Source of the DNA: CAXBMB01 sp052078155
Lineage (GTDB): Bacteria > Pseudomonadota > Alphaproteobacteria > Kiloniellales > DSM-21159
Length of the DNA: 64,000 nt
Assembly (NCBI GenBank): GCA_052078155.1
Contig: JBQJBP010000001.1
Location: 1,860,001-1,924,000 of the forward strand
Direction of reading: 5' to 3'
The notes below the pieces were generated by a model that searched no databases, was not told the origin of the DNA, and saw nothing but the letters and a program-made list of their open reading frames with translations. Every line of letters starts with the position of its first letter. The stretch's first letter is position 1. The translations under genes and the position numbers were made by a program. Positions 8,356-16,015 of this stretch are shown here, piece after piece.

Positions 8356-9486
8356 ATGTCCCAATCCCGTTCCTTTGTGCCCTACAATCGCTTGCTGGCA
8401 GAGATGCCCGCCATCGTGCCCTTTGTCGGGCCGGAAACTCTGGAGCGGAAACGGGGTGCTCCTTACGAAACCCGGATCGGGGCCAACGAGAGTGCCTTTG
8501 GTCAGTCCCCGCTGGTGACTGCTGCCCTGCAACGAGAACTGGAACAAAACGCCTGGTACTGCGACCCGGAGCATTTTGACCTGCGCAGCAAACTGGCGGA
8601 TCAGGCCGGCATCAGCCTGAACAACATCATCATCGGCGAAGGAATCGACGGCCTGCTGGGCCTGATCGTGCGGGCCTTCCTCAACCCCGGGGAAACGGTG
8701 GTCTCCTCCCTCGGGGCCTACCCCACCTTCAACTATCATGTCACCGGATACGGCGGACAGCTGGAGCTGGTGCCCTACACAGCCTCCTGCCACAACGATG
8801 TGGAAGCACTGGTAGCCAAGGCAAACGAGACGGGGGCCAAGCTGCTCTATCTGGCCAACCCGGACAACCCCACCGGTACCTTCCTGGGCAAGTCAGTCAT
8901 CGAATACGTGCTGGACAACCTGCCTGCCGACTGCCTCTTCGTATTTGATGAAGCCTATGTGGAGTTTGCCCCACAGGACGACCTGGCCCCGCTGGATGTC
9001 ACAGACCCCAGGGTGATCCGGCTTAGGACCTTTTCAAAAGCCCATGGCCTGGCGGGCCTGCGGGTCGGTTACGGCATCGCCCACGAGCAGATCATCGCTG
9101 ACTTCAACAAGATCCGCTCTCACTTTGGTGTCGGGCGTCTGTCCCAGATCGCCGCGACAGCTTCATTGGATGACCCCGCCTTTGTGGCTTCAGTCATGGA
9201 TCAGGTGGCAAAGGGGCGCTGCGATTATGAAGACCTGGCGGACCGCCTGGGCCTCAACAAGATCCTCTCTCTCACCAACTTCGTGGCCATCGATCTGGAG
9301 AGCGAAGCCCGGTCTCTAAAAATGGTTGAGCTGCTGGACAAACGAGGCATTTTCATCCGCCGGCCCGGTGTGCCGAAGCTCGGCCGTTTTGTCAGAATCA
9401 CCGTGGGCCGGGAAGAAGAAAGAGCCCGTTTCTGTGAGGGCTTTGAAGACGCTCTGACCGAACTGAACGACCTGACATTAGAGTAA
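8356..9486 (+). CDS. PLP-dependent class I/II aminotransferase (HisC-like)
   Basis: The product is a fold-type I aminotransferase resembling histidinol-phosphate aminotransferase. Conserved features are ANPDNPTG (Asn about 171), VFDEAYVEF (Asp about 198), the PLP-binding Lys at about 228 in RTFSKAHGLAGLRVGYG, and a C-terminal substrate-contact Arg block (FIRRPGVP, RFVRITVG). The length (376 residues) is slightly above HisC. No other histidine genes are nearby, so the substrate may be another amino acid or an amino phosphonate-like compound. ATG 8356 is chosen because it gives the usual N-terminus; an in-frame ATG at 8287 would overlap nothing but has no family support. Confidence 0.88.
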   Translation: MSQSRSFVPYNRLLAEMPAIVPFVGPETLERKRGAPYETRIGANESAFGQSPLVTAALQRELEQNAWYCDPEHFDLRSKLADQAGISLNNIIIGEGIDGLLGLIVRAFLNPGETVVSSLGAYPTFNYHVTGYGGQLELVPYTASCHNDVEALVAKANETGAKLLYLANPDNPTGTFLGKSVIEYVLDNLPADCLFVFDEAYVEFAPQDDLAPLDVTDPRVIRLRTFSKAHGLAGLRVGYGIAHEQIIADFNKIRSHFGVGRLSQIAATASLDDPAFVASVMDQVAKGRCDYEDLADRLGLNKILSLTNFVAIDLESEARSLKMVELLDKRGIFIRRPGVPKLGRFVRITVGREEERARFCEGFEDALTELNDLTLE

Positions 9487-9645
9487 CCCGAAGCGCCATC
9501 GATCCCGGCCATCCCTCAGTTTTTCGGTGGCCTATCAAATCTTGGCGTCAATTCAAAGCGGTGGCAAACTGACTGACGACGAGTTTTAAGCCACACACAT
9601 CTTGTTTCTGTCAGCCTGAGAATGACCCTGTCCAAAGGTAGTACG

Positions 9646-10341
9646 ATGACCCTTTATCCGCCCCGCCGACACATGGATGTCCTGGATGAGCTTGTCTCGG
9701 TCGCCAACCTGCATGTGCTCGACATCGGCTGCGGCGACGGGGCATTGGTGCGGGCCCTGACCAAGCGCCAGGCCATCTGTGTTGGTGTCGAAGTCACGCC
9801 GGAGCGGATCGCCCAGGCCGAAGCCCGGGACAAGGTGGCCGCAGAAACCTACATGCAGGCCAGCGGCAGTAGTTTGCCCCTGCCCGATGAGTCCATGGAC
9901 CTGGTGGTGTTTTTCAACTCCCTGCACCATCTGCCCATCGATGAAATGGCCCAGGCTTTGGAAGAAAGCCACCGCCTGCTCAAACCCCACGGGCATCTCT
10001 ATATTGCCGAACCCATTGCAGAGGGGCCGCTGCACGCCATCACCAGTCCCATTGATGATGAAACGGAAGTCCGACGTCTGGCCTATGAGGCTTTGCAGGC
10101 TGCCGGCGACGGCACAAAGCTCCGGCACCTTCAGGAAGTGACTTACAAATCCCCTGCCTACTACAAGGATTTCGCGGATTTCCGCACCAAAATGGTAGAT
10201 GTGGATCCGACCCGACGCAGCCTCTTTCAGGCCCAGGAGGAAAGCTTGCTGGAGACCTTTGAACGACTGGGCCAGCCAGGCGAACGCGGCATGGCTTTCG
10301 ACAACCCCATGCGGGTCAACCTGCTGCAACGCGTGGACTGA
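9646..10341 (+). CDS. Class I SAM-dependent methyltransferase
   Basis: The protein has a Rossmann-type methyltransferase fold. Motif I is VLDIGCGDGALVRAL and the acidic loop at the end of strand 2 is VGVEVTPERIAQA. Motif IV is DLVVFFNSLHHLP and post-motif IV is RLLKPHGHLYIAEP. This pattern fits Methyltransf_11/25 proteins acting on small molecules, and the substrate is not recognisable. ATG 9646 is preferred because AAAGG at 9634-9638 lies seven bases upstream; an ATG at 9622 is in frame and possible. It stands alone between the aminotransferase and a small hypothetical gene. Confidence 0.87.
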   Translation: MTLYPPRRHMDVLDELVSVANLHVLDIGCGDGALVRALTKRQAICVGVEVTPERIAQAEARDKVAAETYMQASGSSLPLPDESMDLVVFFNSLHHLPIDEMAQALEESHRLLKPHGHLYIAEPIAEGPLHAITSPIDDETEVRRLAYEALQAAGDGTKLRHLQEVTYKSPAYYKDFADFRTKMVDVDPTRRSLFQAQEESLLETFERLGQPGERGMAFDNPMRVNLLQRVD

Positions 10342-10425
10342 GCAACAGCCTGAGAAAGACTGCCGAAGTTTGAAGCCAACCGGGCATTGTTTGCGTCACG
10401 CAACACGGGCAGGACAGGTGACCGG

Positions 10426-10482
10426 AGGCAAAATCACGCTTCAGGTGTTATCTTGTCAGCGCTGCGTACAAAGCGATTTGGC
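10426..10482 (+). repeat. Possible decayed fragment of the dispersed palindromic element (copy I)
   Basis: Within the 305-base gap after the methyltransferase, the segment GAGGCAAAATCACGCTTCAG followed by GTGTTATC resembles the stem II/III junction of the intact element at 13230-13365, and AAAGCGATTTGG resembles its right end. The left half is not recognisable. The rest of the gap shows nothing I can name. Confidence 0.35.
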
Positions 10483-10646
10483 ACCAAGGGGGCAAAAACA
10501 GAAAAAGCCGACGCCTTCAGGTCCCTTTTAAGACAGACAGGCAGAACCTGCCTTCGCAATCTTGAAGCCACGTCAAACAAGGCCCGCCAAGCAACCGAAC
10601 CAAAGCAGGGGCCGCAAAAAAACACCACAGCAACCGGTTAAGAGCC

Positions 10647-11012
10647 ATGGCCGTCACCTACACCTCACCGCACAGCAGCCCCCAGGATCCAGGCGGTCTG
10701 ATCTATCAGGCCATTGAAATGGGCGACGATTTTCCAGGCCCGGCTGAGGACCTCTTGCTGTCCTGGACCTTGCGTTTAGGCCTGACGACGGACAGCAGAC
10801 AGGCGGCGGCCACCCTGCTAGAGAAGTATGACCTTCAGGATCGCGTCCTGGGGGACAGTCCCTGCGATCGCCTGATTCATCTGCTGCGTGAAACGGCCAA
10901 TGCAAAACCCAAGCGCCGGGGCGGACGGCAAGGGGGCTGGCGCAGCAAACGCAGCGCTGACGAACTGGATGCGCTGAGCCAACAGGCAAGCCAAGAGCCG
11001 AAAGGTGAGTGA
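10647..11012 (+). CDS. Conserved hypothetical protein, basic C-terminus
   Basis: I do not recognise a named family. The 121-residue product has a helical N-terminal half (DFPGPAEDLLLSWTLRLGL, AAATLLEKYDL, DRLIHLLRETA) followed by a positively charged Gly/Arg-rich tail (PKRRGGRQGGWRSKR). This could suggest nucleic acid binding, but that is only inference. The frame is preferred over the antisense frames because its composition resembles neighbouring proteins and it starts with ATG. A ribosome-binding site is weak. The gene lies about 110 bases upstream of the PEP mutase family gene. Confidence 0.6.
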   Translation: MAVTYTSPHSSPQDPGGLIYQAIEMGDDFPGPAEDLLLSWTLRLGLTTDSRQAAATLLEKYDLQDRVLGDSPCDRLIHLLRETANAKPKRRGGRQGGWRSKRSADELDALSQQASQEPKGE

Positions 11013-11123
11013 CAGACCGCTTCCTGAACCTCTCCTGACAGGAATGGGTTCGGCCTTTGCTAACTTTCCAAATCCCCGGTAACAGATACTGGTGCAACCG
11101 GGACAGCAAAGAGGGAGAGGCTG

Positions 11124-11960
11124 ATGTCCGTGACACAACAAGACAAGTTTGAACGCTTTAAAGCTCTGCATGAAGGCCCGGGCATCTTTGTCATGCCCAA
11201 TCCCTGGAACGCGGGCAGTGCACGCATCCTGACCGAGCTGGGGTATGAAGCCCTGGCCACGACAAGCGCCGGTTTTGCCTTTGCAATTGGTCGCCGCGAT
11301 TCCACAGCCAGCATCAGCCGGGAGGAAATCCTGGCCAACGCGCGGGAGATTGTCGACGCCACCGATCTGCCCGTCTCAGCCGATCTGGAGGATGGTTTTG
11401 GGTTGTCTCCGGACAGCTGCGCCCAAACCATCAAAGAAGCCTGCCAGGTCGGACTGGTCGGAGGGTCCATAGAGGACGCCAGCAACGACAGGGTCGCCCC
11501 CATCATCGAGTTCAATCTGGCAGTGGAACGGGTTGCGGCGGCCTGTGAAGCGGCCCGCGGCCTGCCCTTTCTGGTCACAGCACGCGCGGAAAACTACCTC
11601 TACAAACGGCCAGATCTGGAAGACACCATCGCGCGCCTGCAGGCTTTCTCCAAAGCCGGGGCCGACGTGCTCTACGCCCCTGGCCTGACCGACCTGAACA
11701 GCATTCGGCAGGTTTGTGAGGCTGTCGACAAACCGGTCAACGTGGTGATGGGCCTGGCGGGAAAACCCTTCAGCGTGTCCGATCTGGAAGCAGCCGGTGT
11801 CAGGCGGATCTCTGTGGGCGGATCCTTTGCACGCGCCGCTCTCGGCGCTTTTTTCCGGGCGGCGGAAGAGGTCAAAAACCATGGCACCTTTACCTATGCA
11901 GCTGATGCCATGCCCGACCGGGTTGCCAACGGTTACATGCCAAAACCTCCAGCCCAATAG
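11124..11960 (+). CDS. Isocitrate lyase / PEP mutase superfamily protein
   Basis: This is a TIM-barrel enzyme of the ICL/PEP mutase superfamily, which makes or breaks C-C or P-C bonds next to a carboxylate. Visible features are VMPNPWNAGSARIL near residue 22, TTSAGFAFAIGRRD, the metal-binding strand LPVSADLEDGFG, SIEDAS, and FLVTARAENYL. It lacks the KKCGH catalytic loop of true isocitrate and methylisocitrate lyases, placing it in the broad 'ICL/PEPM family' group whose substrates are mostly unknown (oxaloacetate decarboxylase or a 2-oxoacid lyase are options). A purine-rich GAGGGAGAGG stands upstream of ATG 11124. It appears to be a single-gene unit. Confidence 0.85.
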   Translation: MSVTQQDKFERFKALHEGPGIFVMPNPWNAGSARILTELGYEALATTSAGFAFAIGRRDSTASISREEILANAREIVDATDLPVSADLEDGFGLSPDSCAQTIKEACQVGLVGGSIEDASNDRVAPIIEFNLAVERVAAACEAARGLPFLVTARAENYLYKRPDLEDTIARLQAFSKAGADVLYAPGLTDLNSIRQVCEAVDKPVNVVMGLAGKPFSVSDLEAAGVRRISVGGSFARAALGAFFRAAEEVKNHGTFTYAADAMPDRVANGYMPKPPAQ

Positions 11961-12066
11961 CGCGCCGTAAGTTCGTCAAACCCTGAAATTGGCAGATTGG
12001 TCTCTTTCAAAATTCTTTTTTGGCACCTGACCAAGGTCCAATTTTTCCCTAGATTGCCGGGACGTC

Positions 12067-12093
12067 CTTGGGAGGTGTGAAACACCTCCCAAG
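12067..12093. other. Perfect 12-bp hairpin in intergenic region
   Basis: CTTGGGAGGTGT (12067-12078) and its exact complement (12082-12093) are separated by GAA. It lies about 105 bases after the PEP mutase family gene within a 308-base gap. No T-run follows on either strand, so it is not a classical terminator. It could be a processing, binding or protein-recognition structure. Confidence 0.6.
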
Positions 12094-12268
12094 CTGAAAA
12101 GAAACACAGTTGGGGTGCCGCGTTCTGTCAACGCCACAACACTTGCCTCTGCTTTCACCAGATCCTGTCATATGAAGCCTTTAAGCGGGCGGCAGGGTTT
12201 TCTGTGAGTTCGAGGTCAGATCTGACCGCCCCCCTGATACGACCTGTAAGACCCGGAAAGTTACACCC

Positions 12269-13003
12269 ATGTCCCTGCCTGAAGATACGCTCAGTCAAAC
12301 CAATCGCCGTGCCATCGACAAACGCCCTGTAGAACAACCCGCCTTTGGCTCACGCCCGGGCCGCCGTCCGCTGGATGGTCGCTATGTCGGTCTGGAACCC
12401 ACCAACGCCAATCTGCACGCAGAAGGGCTTTTTGAGGTGGGCCATGCAGGGAGCGGACGCGAAACTGTCTGGCGCTATCTGCCCTATGGTCCCTTCGACA
12501 GCCTGGATGCCATGACAGGCTGGCTGCGCGGGTGTGCCGGCTCTTCCGATCCCGCCTTTTTTGCTCTGCGTGACAAGGCAAGCGGCAAACTGGCAGGCCA
12601 GGCCTCCATCATGGAAGTGCGTCCTGCCCCCGGCATTGCCGAAATCGGGCACATCTGGTTCGGCGAACCCTTTCAGAACAGCCGCATCGTCACCGAAGCT
12701 CTCTATCTCATGATGTCGGACATCATGGACCAGGGCGCTTACCGTCGGCTGGAATGGAAGTGTGATGCTGCCAACGAGCCCTCTCGTCGCGCTGCCCTGC
12801 GCCTGGGCTTCCGCTATGAAGGAACCTTCTACAACCACAATTTCTCCAAAGGCAAAAACCGCGACACAGCCTGGTATGCCATCACCAGTGAGGAATGGCC
12901 TGCAGTTAAAGCCAACTTCGAAAGCTGGCTGAAGCCTGAGAATTTCGACGCCGATGGCAGGCAGTTAAGCTCCCTGGGGGATCTCAACCGGGCCTTGTGG
13001 TAA
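12269..13003 (+). CDS. GNAT family N-acetyltransferase (RimJ/RimL-like)
   Basis: This is an acetyl-CoA-dependent acetyltransferase of the RimJ/RimL-type GNAT branch. The segment WRYLPYGPFDSLDAMTGWLR is typical of family members acting on small molecules or antibiotics. It is followed by FFALRDKASGKLAGQASIMEV, IAEIGHIWFGEPFQNSRIVTEA (the acetyl-CoA pyrophosphate loop region), RLEWKCDAANEPSRRAALRLGFRYEG and a C-terminal strand. The length is 244 residues. No neighbouring gene indicates a substrate. ATG 12269 is kept because the next Met is well inside the domain. Two dispersed palindromic elements and a strong terminator follow. Confidence 0.87.
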   Translation: MSLPEDTLSQTNRRAIDKRPVEQPAFGSRPGRRPLDGRYVGLEPTNANLHAEGLFEVGHAGSGRETVWRYLPYGPFDSLDAMTGWLRGCAGSSDPAFFALRDKASGKLAGQASIMEVRPAPGIAEIGHIWFGEPFQNSRIVTEALYLMMSDIMDQGAYRRLEWKCDAANEPSRRAALRLGFRYEGTFYNHNFSKGKNRDTAWYAITSEEWPAVKANFESWLKPENFDADGRQLSSLGDLNRALW

Positions 13004-13017
13004 GGACCTTCGAGTTG

Positions 13018-13152
13018 GAGCGTGATCGGGTTTGGGAGAAGTGCTTTACGCTAGAAAGCAAACCGTGACCCATCCTCAAAAATATCGAAAAGAGGCTCGT
13101 TCACGATTGAAGAGTTATCACGCCGTCAGTCCACTTAGACCGATTTGACTCT
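13018..13152 (+). repeat. Dispersed palindromic element, copy A
   Basis: This divergent copy starts 15 bases after the acetyltransferase stop. It keeps GAGCGTGATCGGG at the left, stem II (CGTGA with TCACG, CCTC with GAGG), and the right end CCGATTTGACTCT. In stem I GGTTTG pairs with CAAACC, where copy B has GGTTTAG with CTAAACC. Confidence 0.75.
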
Positions 13153-13180
13153 GGCGGTTTTCTCCCCTGAGCAACCTCAA

Positions 13181-13219
13181 AAGAAAAAGGGCGCCCCAAC
13201 CGGGAGCGCCCTTTTTCTT
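13181..13219. terminator. Bidirectional Rho-independent terminator
   Basis: A perfect 14-bp inverted repeat (AAGAAAAAGGGCGC at 13181-13194 and its complement at 13206-13219) has a GC core flanked by A and T runs. It can therefore terminate both the rightward acetyltransferase transcript and the leftward dgcN-dgcA transcript. Confidence 0.88.
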
Positions 13220-13229
13220 AGACGTGACT

Positions 13230-13365
13230 AGAGCATGATCGGTTTAGTTGGAAGCGCTTAGCGCTTTGAACTAAACCGTGAATCATCCTCTAACAGGTTG
13301 AAAAGAGGCAAATTCACGCTTCAAGTGTTATCACGTAGTGATTCCACTTAAACCGATTTGACTCT
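13230..13365 (+). repeat. Dispersed palindromic element, copy B (type copy, 136 bp)
   Basis: This is the best-preserved copy. The ends AGAGCATGATCGGTTTAG and CTTAAACCGATTTGACTCT form an imperfect terminal inverted repeat. Inside are three stem-loops: stem I (GGTTTAGTT with AACTAAACC, inner GCGC pair), stem II (CGTGAAT with ATTCACG, CCTCT with AGAGG) and stem III (AAGTG with CACTT, inner ATCAC with GTGAT). It ends 12 bases from the dgcA stop codon. Confidence 0.88.
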
Positions 13366-13376
13366 CGACCGTGGTA

Positions 13377-14381
13377 TCAGCCCCACAGCGCCCCTTGCGG
13401 CGGATAGAGCAACGAGCCGTCATAGCGCAGCGCTTCTTCACGGTCTTTGGCAATCAGCAACGGCGCATCCAGATCTACCACCTGGGCCCCCTGAGCCAGC
13501 ACCACACCCGGTGCCATGGCCAGCGAGGTACCCATCATGCAGCCAATCATGATCTTGAAACCCGCAGCTTCAGCCTTGGCTTTCAGTTTCAGGGCTTCAG
13601 TCAGACCTCCGGTTTTATCCAGTTTGATGTTGATGAAATCGTACTTACCGATCAGTTGATCCAGCGTCGCACTGTCGTGGCAGGATTCATCAGCACAGAG
13701 AGGCACCAGCCGCTCCACACCGCGCAGTGCGTCATCATCAGCAGCAGGCAAGGGCTGCTCGATCATTGCCACACCCAGGGTTTTCAGGTCCGGAGCCAGC
13801 GCCAGATAATCCTCGACCGTCCAGCCTTCATTGGCATCCACCACCAGTGTAGAGTCAGGGGCATTCTCGCGCACCGCCCGGACCCGATCCAGATCTTCCG
13901 GGCCCGCCAGTTTCAGCTTCAGCAAAGGCCGATGGGCGTTGTCTGCGGCATTGCTGCCCATGGCATCCGGCGTATCCAGAGAAATGGTGTAGGCCGTGGT
14001 CACCGGCTCCAGCGGGGCAAGGCCCGCCAATTCGGCAATGGTCTTGCCGCTGCGCTTGGCTTCCAGATCCCAGAGCGCACAGTCCATGGCGTTGCGAGCC
14101 GCCCCGGCAGGCATGACTTGCTGCAGGCTCTCACGGGTGATTTCCCCCGCGGCAAAGGCAGGCGCCAGTTTGGCGATATCGGCCTTAACCCCTTCTACCG
14201 TTTCCCCGTAGCGGGCGTAGGGAACACACTCCCCCTGAGCCACCACAGATCCTTGACGCAATTCCGCCACCACCACATGGATTTCTGTCCGGCTGCCCCG
14301 GGAGATGGTGAAAGTGCCCCGCATGGGAAAAACATCATCGCGGACGGTCAGGGTAATGGCCTGGGAGGAATCGCTTGTCAT
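13377..14381 (-). CDS. dgcA: N-acetyl-D-glutamate racemase / dipeptide epimerase (enolase superfamily)
   Basis: The product belongs to the muconate-lactonizing/dipeptide epimerase branch of the enolase superfamily. Catalytic and metal residues are visible: a KxK motif (Lys about 155 and 157 in LLKLKLAG), Asp about 182 (VVDANEGW), Glu about 208 (MIEQPL), Asp about 231 (CADESCHD) and Lys about 256 (IKLDKTGG). On sequence alone it would be called an L-Ala-D/L-Glu epimerase. The upstream neighbour is a DUF1611 protein, and that pairing is described as the DgcN-DgcA D-glutamate pathway, in which DgcA racemises N-acetyl-D-glutamate. The two genes are about 90 bases apart with a weak hairpin between. 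Confidence 0.85.
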   Translation of the reverse strand: MTSDSSQAITLTVRDDVFPMRGTFTISRGSRTEIHVVVAELRQGSVVAQGECVPYARYGETVEGVKADIAKLAPAFAAGEITRESLQQVMPAGAARNAMDCALWDLEAKRSGKTIAELAGLAPLEPVTTAYTISLDTPDAMGSNAADNAHRPLLKLKLAGPEDLDRVRAVRENAPDSTLVVDANEGWTVEDYLALAPDLKTLGVAMIEQPLPAADDDALRGVERLVPLCADESCHDSATLDQLIGKYDFINIKLDKTGGLTEALKLKAKAEAAGFKIMIGCMMGTSLAMAPGVVLAQGAQVVDLDAPLLIAKDREEALRYDGSLLYPPQGALWG

Positions 14382-14434
14382 ATCTGGCTCTAAAACAGGA
14401 TCAGGTGGTCAAATGATAATACAGCAGAAAGCAA

Positions 14435-14467
14435 CAGCGGCAGGCTCTTGCTGAGAACCTGCCGCTG
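14435..14467 (-). terminator. Hairpin between dgcN and dgcA
   Basis: CAGCGGCAGG and its complement (14435-14444 and 14458-14467) form a 10-bp GC-rich stem just after the dgcN stop. On the minus strand the following tract is only moderately T-rich, so this may be a partial terminator or mRNA-stabilising stem rather than a full stop before dgcA. Confidence 0.55.
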
Positions 14468-14473
14468 TATTTC

Positions 14474-15472
14474 TTAGCTCAGCTGGTCAACAATGCTGGC
14501 CACACCGTTGCGGACCGGATCGACCGCTGGCAGGCCGAACTGATCTGACAGGCCTTTCAGGTAGTCCGCAGCTTCCGCTTCACTCATGGAAGAGGTGTTG
14601 ACGGAGATGCCGACAAACTTGGCATCAGGGTTGGTCAGCTGGGCTGCCTGCAGGTTGCGCTCCATGCACAGCCCCAGTTCAGGCAGCTTGTAGTCAGGCA
14701 GACCGCGCATGTGCGGGCGAGAGGGTTCGTGGCACAGCACCAGGGCGTCGGGCTGGGCACCGTGAATCAGACCGATGGTCACACCTGCGTAAGAGGCGTG
14801 GAAGAGCGAGCCCTGACCTTCCACGATATCCCAGTGGTCTTCATCGTTGGCCGGGCAGATGGTTTCCACCGCACCGGAGATGAAATCTGCCACCACGGCA
14901 TCAACGGAAACACCTTCACCCGCAATGAAAATGCCGGTCTGGCCAGTGGCCCGGAAAGTGGCCTTCATGCCGCGCTTGTGCATTTCAGCTTCCACGGCCA
15001 GGGCCGTGTACATTTTGCCGACGGAGCAGTCCGTGCCCACAGGCAACAGGCGCTTGCCGCTGCGAACCTTGCCGCTGGCCACCGGATAGTCTTCGGTGGG
15101 ATGACGGACATCCACCAGCAGGCGACCGTGAACTTTGGCCAGTTCGGCCAGTGCAGGGATCTCGGTCAGCTTGTTGTGCAGACCGGAAGCGATGTCGTAG
15201 CCCATGATCAGGGCCTTTTCGAGAACGGCCATCCAGGCTTCAGAAATCAGGCCGCCGCGATTGGCCACGCCCAGGATCAGGGTTCGGGCCCCGGCTTCCC
15301 AGGCCTCTTCCAGAGACATGTCGGTCAAACCCAGATCGGCTTTGCAGTCGTCAAAGCGCAACTGACCAAGGCACCATTCCGGTCGCCAGTGAGCCACACC
15401 GGCTGCCGTTTTCGCCGCCAACTGGTCGGGGGCATCGCCGAGGAAAAGCAGGTAGGGATGCTGAATAGCCAT
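14474..15472 (-). CDS. dgcN: DUF1611 family D-glutamate N-acetyltransferase (DgcN)
   Basis: The sequence fits the DUF1611 family. The N-terminal domain starts YLLFLGDAPDQLAAKTAAGVA, and a P-loop NTPase-like core follows (LLPVGTDCSVGKMYTALAVEAEM, with GTDCSVGK as the phosphate-binding loop). Then come FRATGQTGIFIAGEGVSVDAVVADFISGAVE, EGQGSLFHASYAGV and LCHEPSRPHMRG. In the DgcN-DgcA pathway described in marine bacteria this protein acetylates D-glutamate before racemisation, and this role is inferred here from family plus operon partner. ATG 15472 is chosen; a TTG at 15487 is in frame. The gene leads the operon and is divergent from the dehydratase gene at 16016. Confidence 0.83.
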   Translation of the reverse strand: MAIQHPYLLFLGDAPDQLAAKTAAGVAHWRPEWCLGQLRFDDCKADLGLTDMSLEEAWEAGARTLILGVANRGGLISEAWMAVLEKALIMGYDIASGLHNKLTEIPALAELAKVHGRLLVDVRHPTEDYPVASGKVRSGKRLLPVGTDCSVGKMYTALAVEAEMHKRGMKATFRATGQTGIFIAGEGVSVDAVVADFISGAVETICPANDEDHWDIVEGQGSLFHASYAGVTIGLIHGAQPDALVLCHEPSRPHMRGLPDYKLPELGLCMERNLQAAQLTNPDAKFVGISVNTSSMSEAEAADYLKGLSDQFGLPAVDPVRNGVASIVDQLS

Positions 15473-15837
15473 GGTTCTGTTCCACAAAGGTCGAAAAATA
15501 AAAGCCGTCTCTTATAAACCATGGCCAGAGAGTCAAAAAGAGGATCATCCTGCCGGACGGCGGTTTGCCAGGAATTTCAGTTGAAGTCAGAACTGCCGTG
15601 AAGCTGAAACAGAAGATTCTGTTGTTTTGAGGAAGCTGAGCGGAAAAATCATGCTGTTAAAAAAGGTGTTGTCGCCGACAGAAAGCACCTGAAAAGCCCT
15701 TGTCCAAACGGGCACAAATGAAAAATACCGACTGGTTTATAAGGAGACAGTGGCGTAGGAGAGGACAGGCTGTTCAGCCGGGGCCTAACCTGCCCTGAAG
15801 ACAGCCAGCAAAAAGATCGGACAGCGAGACAATTCCT

Positions 15838-15969
15838 AGAGCATGAGTGATTTCGTCAGACGGACTGTACGCTCGACAACGAACCACACTTCATTCTCTA
15901 AAACACAGCATCAGGTTCCGCGGCGTAAGCGTAACCATGTCATGTGTCGGTGCTTCCCGGTGTCATTCT
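15838..15969 (+). repeat. Possible highly diverged dispersed element (copy H)
   Basis: In the 543-base gap between dgcN and the dehydratase gene, AGAGCATGAGTGATTT starts a 132-bp segment. It has the same length and block order as the intact elements (CGAACCACACTTCATTCTCT in the position of the stem I/II junction) and ends GGTGTCATTCT. Sequence identity is low, so membership is tentative. It ends 46 bases before the next start codon. The remainder of the gap (15473-15837) shows no gene. Confidence 0.4.
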
Positions 15970-16015
15970 AAGTTCACACGGCCACAACCGGCCGACCAGA
16001 TAAGGGCAGTTAATC

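Noticed and set aside
13377..14381. Annotation of DgcA only as L-Ala-D/L-Glu epimerase
   Set aside because: Residues alone fit either role, but the DUF1611 partner in the same operon favours the D-glutamate pathway. The dipeptide epimerase role cannot be excluded.
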